Source: CAJQND01 sp051010055 (lineage in GTDB: Bacteria > Pseudomonadota > Alphaproteobacteria > Rhizobiales > CAJQND01). From it: 16,310 bases of DNA. The notes below the pieces were generated by a model. It had not been told where the DNA came from. It worked only from the letters and a program-made list of their open reading frames with translations, and did not search any database. Shown here piece after piece: positions 15,013 to 16,310 of this stretch. The position numbers and the translations under genes are program-made. The first letter of the stretch is position 1, and each line of letters begins with the position of its first letter. The stretch is from assembly GCA_051010055.1 (NCBI GenBank), contig JBPCVY010000059.1:1-16310 (forward strand), written 5' to 3'.

Positions 15013-15050
15013 CCCCGCCGCTCAGGTTTTGCACGGCGGGGTTCTTTTTT
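15013..15050 (+). terminator. Rho-independent terminator after the cytochrome c gene
   Basis: CCCCGCCG (15013-15020) and CGGCGGGG (15034-15041) form a perfect eight-pair GC stem with a 13-base loop, followed by TTCTTTTTT. A run of A before the left arm means it may also act in reverse. It separates the cytochrome from the following operon. Confidence 0.9.
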
Positions 15051-15083
15051 GCACCGGTAATACTTGTGAGGTCTTGGGAATAC

Positions 15084-15097
15084 TTGACTTAAATCAA
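15084..15097 (+). promoter_or_regulatory. FNR/NnrR-type box of the heme-copper operon
   Basis: TTGACTTAAATCAA differs at one base from the perfect nirS-nirI palindrome. Placing its centre at -41.5 puts the start near 15132 and the -10 at 15120-15125, which reads CATGAT (four of six to TATAAT). A leader of about 23 bases containing GGAGGG then precedes the first gene. This is the best-formed class II promoter in the window. Confidence 0.78.
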
Positions 15098-15154
15098 GGA
15101 TAGATACCTGCCGCAGGCTCATGATCCCTCAACGGATTCTTGGAGGGAGAAATC

Positions 15155-15328
15155 ATGGCAACAACCAAAAAATCCAAAGAAGCCAAAGAGGAACCGGTAA
15201 AAACTCCGGCAATGCAGCGGATGCTGGATAATCCTTTTTTGCTTTTGTTCTTTGGCATCGCAACGCCGACCGTTCTCTATCTGGTTTGGGGGTTGATGGA
15301 GATTTCCCAAATCCCGATTGCGAAATAG
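15155..15328 (+). CDS. One-helix small protein, candidate enzyme subunit
   Basis: A 57-residue protein with a Lys/Glu-rich N-terminus (1-25) and one transmembrane helix (about 27-48, FLLLFFGIATPTVLYLVWGL). The positive N-terminus predicts Nin-Cout orientation. No family is recognised with confidence. It is the first gene of an operon with CuA subunit II (9 bases later) and subunit I, so it is probably a small structural subunit. B-family ba3 oxidases have a one-helix subunit IIa, which is a reasonable model but not shown. The start at 15155 follows GGAGGG by seven bases. The in-frame ATG at 15140 lies ahead of that site and is unlikely. Confidence 0.75.
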   Translation: MATTKKSKEAKEEPVKTPAMQRMLDNPFLLLFFGIATPTVLYLVWGLMEISQIPIAK

Positions 15329-15337
15329 GAGGCGGAA

Positions 15338-15871
15338 ATGGCTTTAACACCTCCAAGTAACCGGCTGTGGTGGAATGAAAAGATTCACCGCGGCGAACTT
15401 GTTTGGATTCTGATTGCGTTCGTCTGGGGCCTGTTCATGTTTTTCATGATGATCTGGTGGCACATGGAAGGTAATCAGAACCTTTCAAACGAAGTCTACC
15501 GCATCCACCCGCCGGTGTTTGAGGAACGGACCGAGGCGTTCGCCGAAAAATACACGGTGCGGGAAGAAAACGGTATTCCCGTGGTGAAGCCGCCCCCTGG
15601 GGAAGAAGTCTATATGCTGTCGCGGCTTTGGGAATTCTGGCCGATTCTCGAGTTGCAAAAGGGCCAGACATACCGGCTGCATCTATCTTCTCTTGACTGG
15701 CAGCACGGCTTTTCCCTGCAACCGGTCAATATCAACATTCAAATTCACCCCGGCCTTGAGCACGTACTCACGCTCACTCCTACTGAATCCGGCGAGTTTT
15801 CCGTTGTTTGCAATGAATTTTGCGGCATCGGCCACCACACCATGGTGGGCCGGATACACGTGGTCGATTAG
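15338..15871 (+). CDS. CuA subunit II of a heme-copper NO reductase/oxidase
   Basis: A 177-residue membrane-anchored CuA protein: one transmembrane helix (about 20-42) and a periplasmic cupredoxin domain. All CuA ligands are present: H123 (DWQHGF), then C158-x3-C162-x3-H166-x2-M169 in CNEFCGIGHHTM, with E160 as the usual backbone ligand. Its short length and single helix match the subunit II of B-family (ba3-like) oxidases rather than the two-helix A-family form. CuA accepts electrons from a periplasmic cytochrome c, plausibly the one encoded just upstream. A strong AGGAGG-type site precedes the ATG. In standard cNOR this role is taken by NorC, a heme c protein, so the subunit type is unusual for this location. 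Terminal oxidase subunit II is the main alternative. Confidence 0.88.
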   Translation: MALTPPSNRLWWNEKIHRGELVWILIAFVWGLFMFFMMIWWHMEGNQNLSNEVYRIHPPVFEERTEAFAEKYTVREENGIPVVKPPPGEEVYMLSRLWEFWPILELQKGQTYRLHLSSLDWQHGFSLQPVNINIQIHPGLEHVLTLTPTESGEFSVVCNEFCGIGHHTMVGRIHVVD

Positions 15872-15892
15872 GCAGGCGGGGAGGGACAAGAC

Positions 15893-16310
15893 ATGACTGA
15901 TACCACTGCAGAAACCGGGATTATCGGCGGTATAGCTGCCAAATTCCGGACCTGCCCCGCCACTGGCCTGAAAATTGATCTGGCGGCGGAAAAACTCATC
16001 AAGGTGAACGCTGTCGCAGCGGTCGTCTTCTTGGCGCTCGGCGGCGTGTTCGGCCTTCTCGTGGCGCTCACGCGCTGGCCGGCCGTGCACCTTCTTTCAG
16101 CGGATATGTTCTATCTCGTGCTCACCGCCCACGGACTCGATGTTCTGTTGTTATGGATCATCTTCTTTGAGGTGGCGGTGCTCTACTTTGCATCGGCGAT
16201 ATTGCTGAACTGCAGGTTGGCGACACCAAAATTCGCATGGCTGGCCTTCGCCCTAATGGTGGTTGGCGGCGTGCTCACCAATGTTGCGGTGATCCAGGGT
16301 GATTCATCTG
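15893..16310 (+). CDS. Heme-copper catalytic subunit I, N-terminal part
   Basis: Open from the ATG at 15893 (GAGGGA upstream) to the right edge: 139 residues and no stop, so truncated by the window. Three transmembrane helices are visible (about 36-60, 74-100, 114-132). Helix II carries LTAHGLDVLLLW, where H80 is one of the two ligands of the low-spin heme in all heme-copper oxidases and NO reductases. The helix II-III region (FEVAVLYFASAILL) recalls B-family enzymes. The gap to subunit II is 21 bases. Location beside nirS/nirIX and behind an FNR-type box suggests a CuA-type NO reductase (sNOR/eNOR-like) rather than an oxidase. The CuB ligands, any Glu/Asp replacement and the presence or absence of the cross-linked Tyr lie outside the window, so this cannot be decided here. 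Confidence 0.83.
   Translation, partial: MTDTTAETGIIGGIAAKFRTCPATGLKIDLAAEKLIKVNAVAAVVFLALGGVFGLLVALTRWPAVHLLSADMFYLVLTAHGLDVLLLWIIFFEVAVLYFASAILLNCRLATPKFAWLAFALMVVGGVLTNVAVIQGDSS

Noticed and set aside
1..16310. CRISPR arrays, tRNA or rRNA genes, insertion sequences
   Set aside because: No repeat-spacer pattern, no cloverleaf or rRNA-like stretch, and no transposase or terminal inverted repeats were seen on reading through. Small or degenerate cases could be missed without computation.

Overview
The window is a denitrification island, most likely from an alphaproteobacterium. The reasons are the Paracoccus-like arrangement (a long nirSECF(DL)GHJN operon divergent from nirI-nirX, with a NO-reductase-type cluster beyond nirX), a NirS with the Paracoccus-type N-terminal His/Tyr pair, a mitochondrial-like class I cytochrome c, and FNR/NnrR-type operators. 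Genus cannot be set from the sequence alone.

Layout. (1) 121-1110 (+): a cytosolic reductive-dehalogenase-like iron-sulfur protein, probably not part of the nir system. (2) 1133-11268, all on the minus strand and read from 11268 downwards: nirS (cytochrome cd1), nirE, nirC, nirF, a nirD-nirL fusion, nirG, nirH, nirJ, nirN, a CbiX-type chelatase and, at the distal end, two small unknown genes. Most junctions overlap (four-base ATGA overlaps or longer), so this looks like one polycistronic unit. A stable hairpin between nirS and nirE may set the ratio of structural enzyme to maturation enzymes. (3) 11269-11436: divergent promoter region with a perfect palindromic FNR/NnrR-type box. (4) 11437-14509 (+): nirI (NosR-like flavin/iron-sulfur membrane protein) and nirX (ApbE-like flavin transferase). 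(5) 14596-14985 (+): a class I cytochrome c with its own FNR-type box upstream and a strong terminator downstream. (6) 15155 to the right edge (+): an FNR-box-driven operon with a 57-residue one-helix protein, a CuA subunit II and the start of a heme-copper subunit I.

How it fits together. NirE makes precorrin-2. A dehydrogenase, not obvious here, and a chelatase (candidate: the CbiX homologue) would give siroheme. NirDL/G/H decarboxylate siroheme, NirJ replaces side chains, and NirF and NirN finish heme d1 and deliver it to NirS. NirS reduces nitrite to NO in the periplasm with electrons from small c-type cytochromes. NirI/NirX form a flavin-based membrane electron-transfer module required for nir expression or activity in Paracoccus.

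The most interesting point is the last operon. Where Paracoccus has norCB, this window has a CuA-containing heme-copper enzyme whose visible part resembles B-family oxidases. Its place and operator suggest one of the alternative NO reductases (sNOR/eNOR-like group), but the active site lies beyond the window edge.
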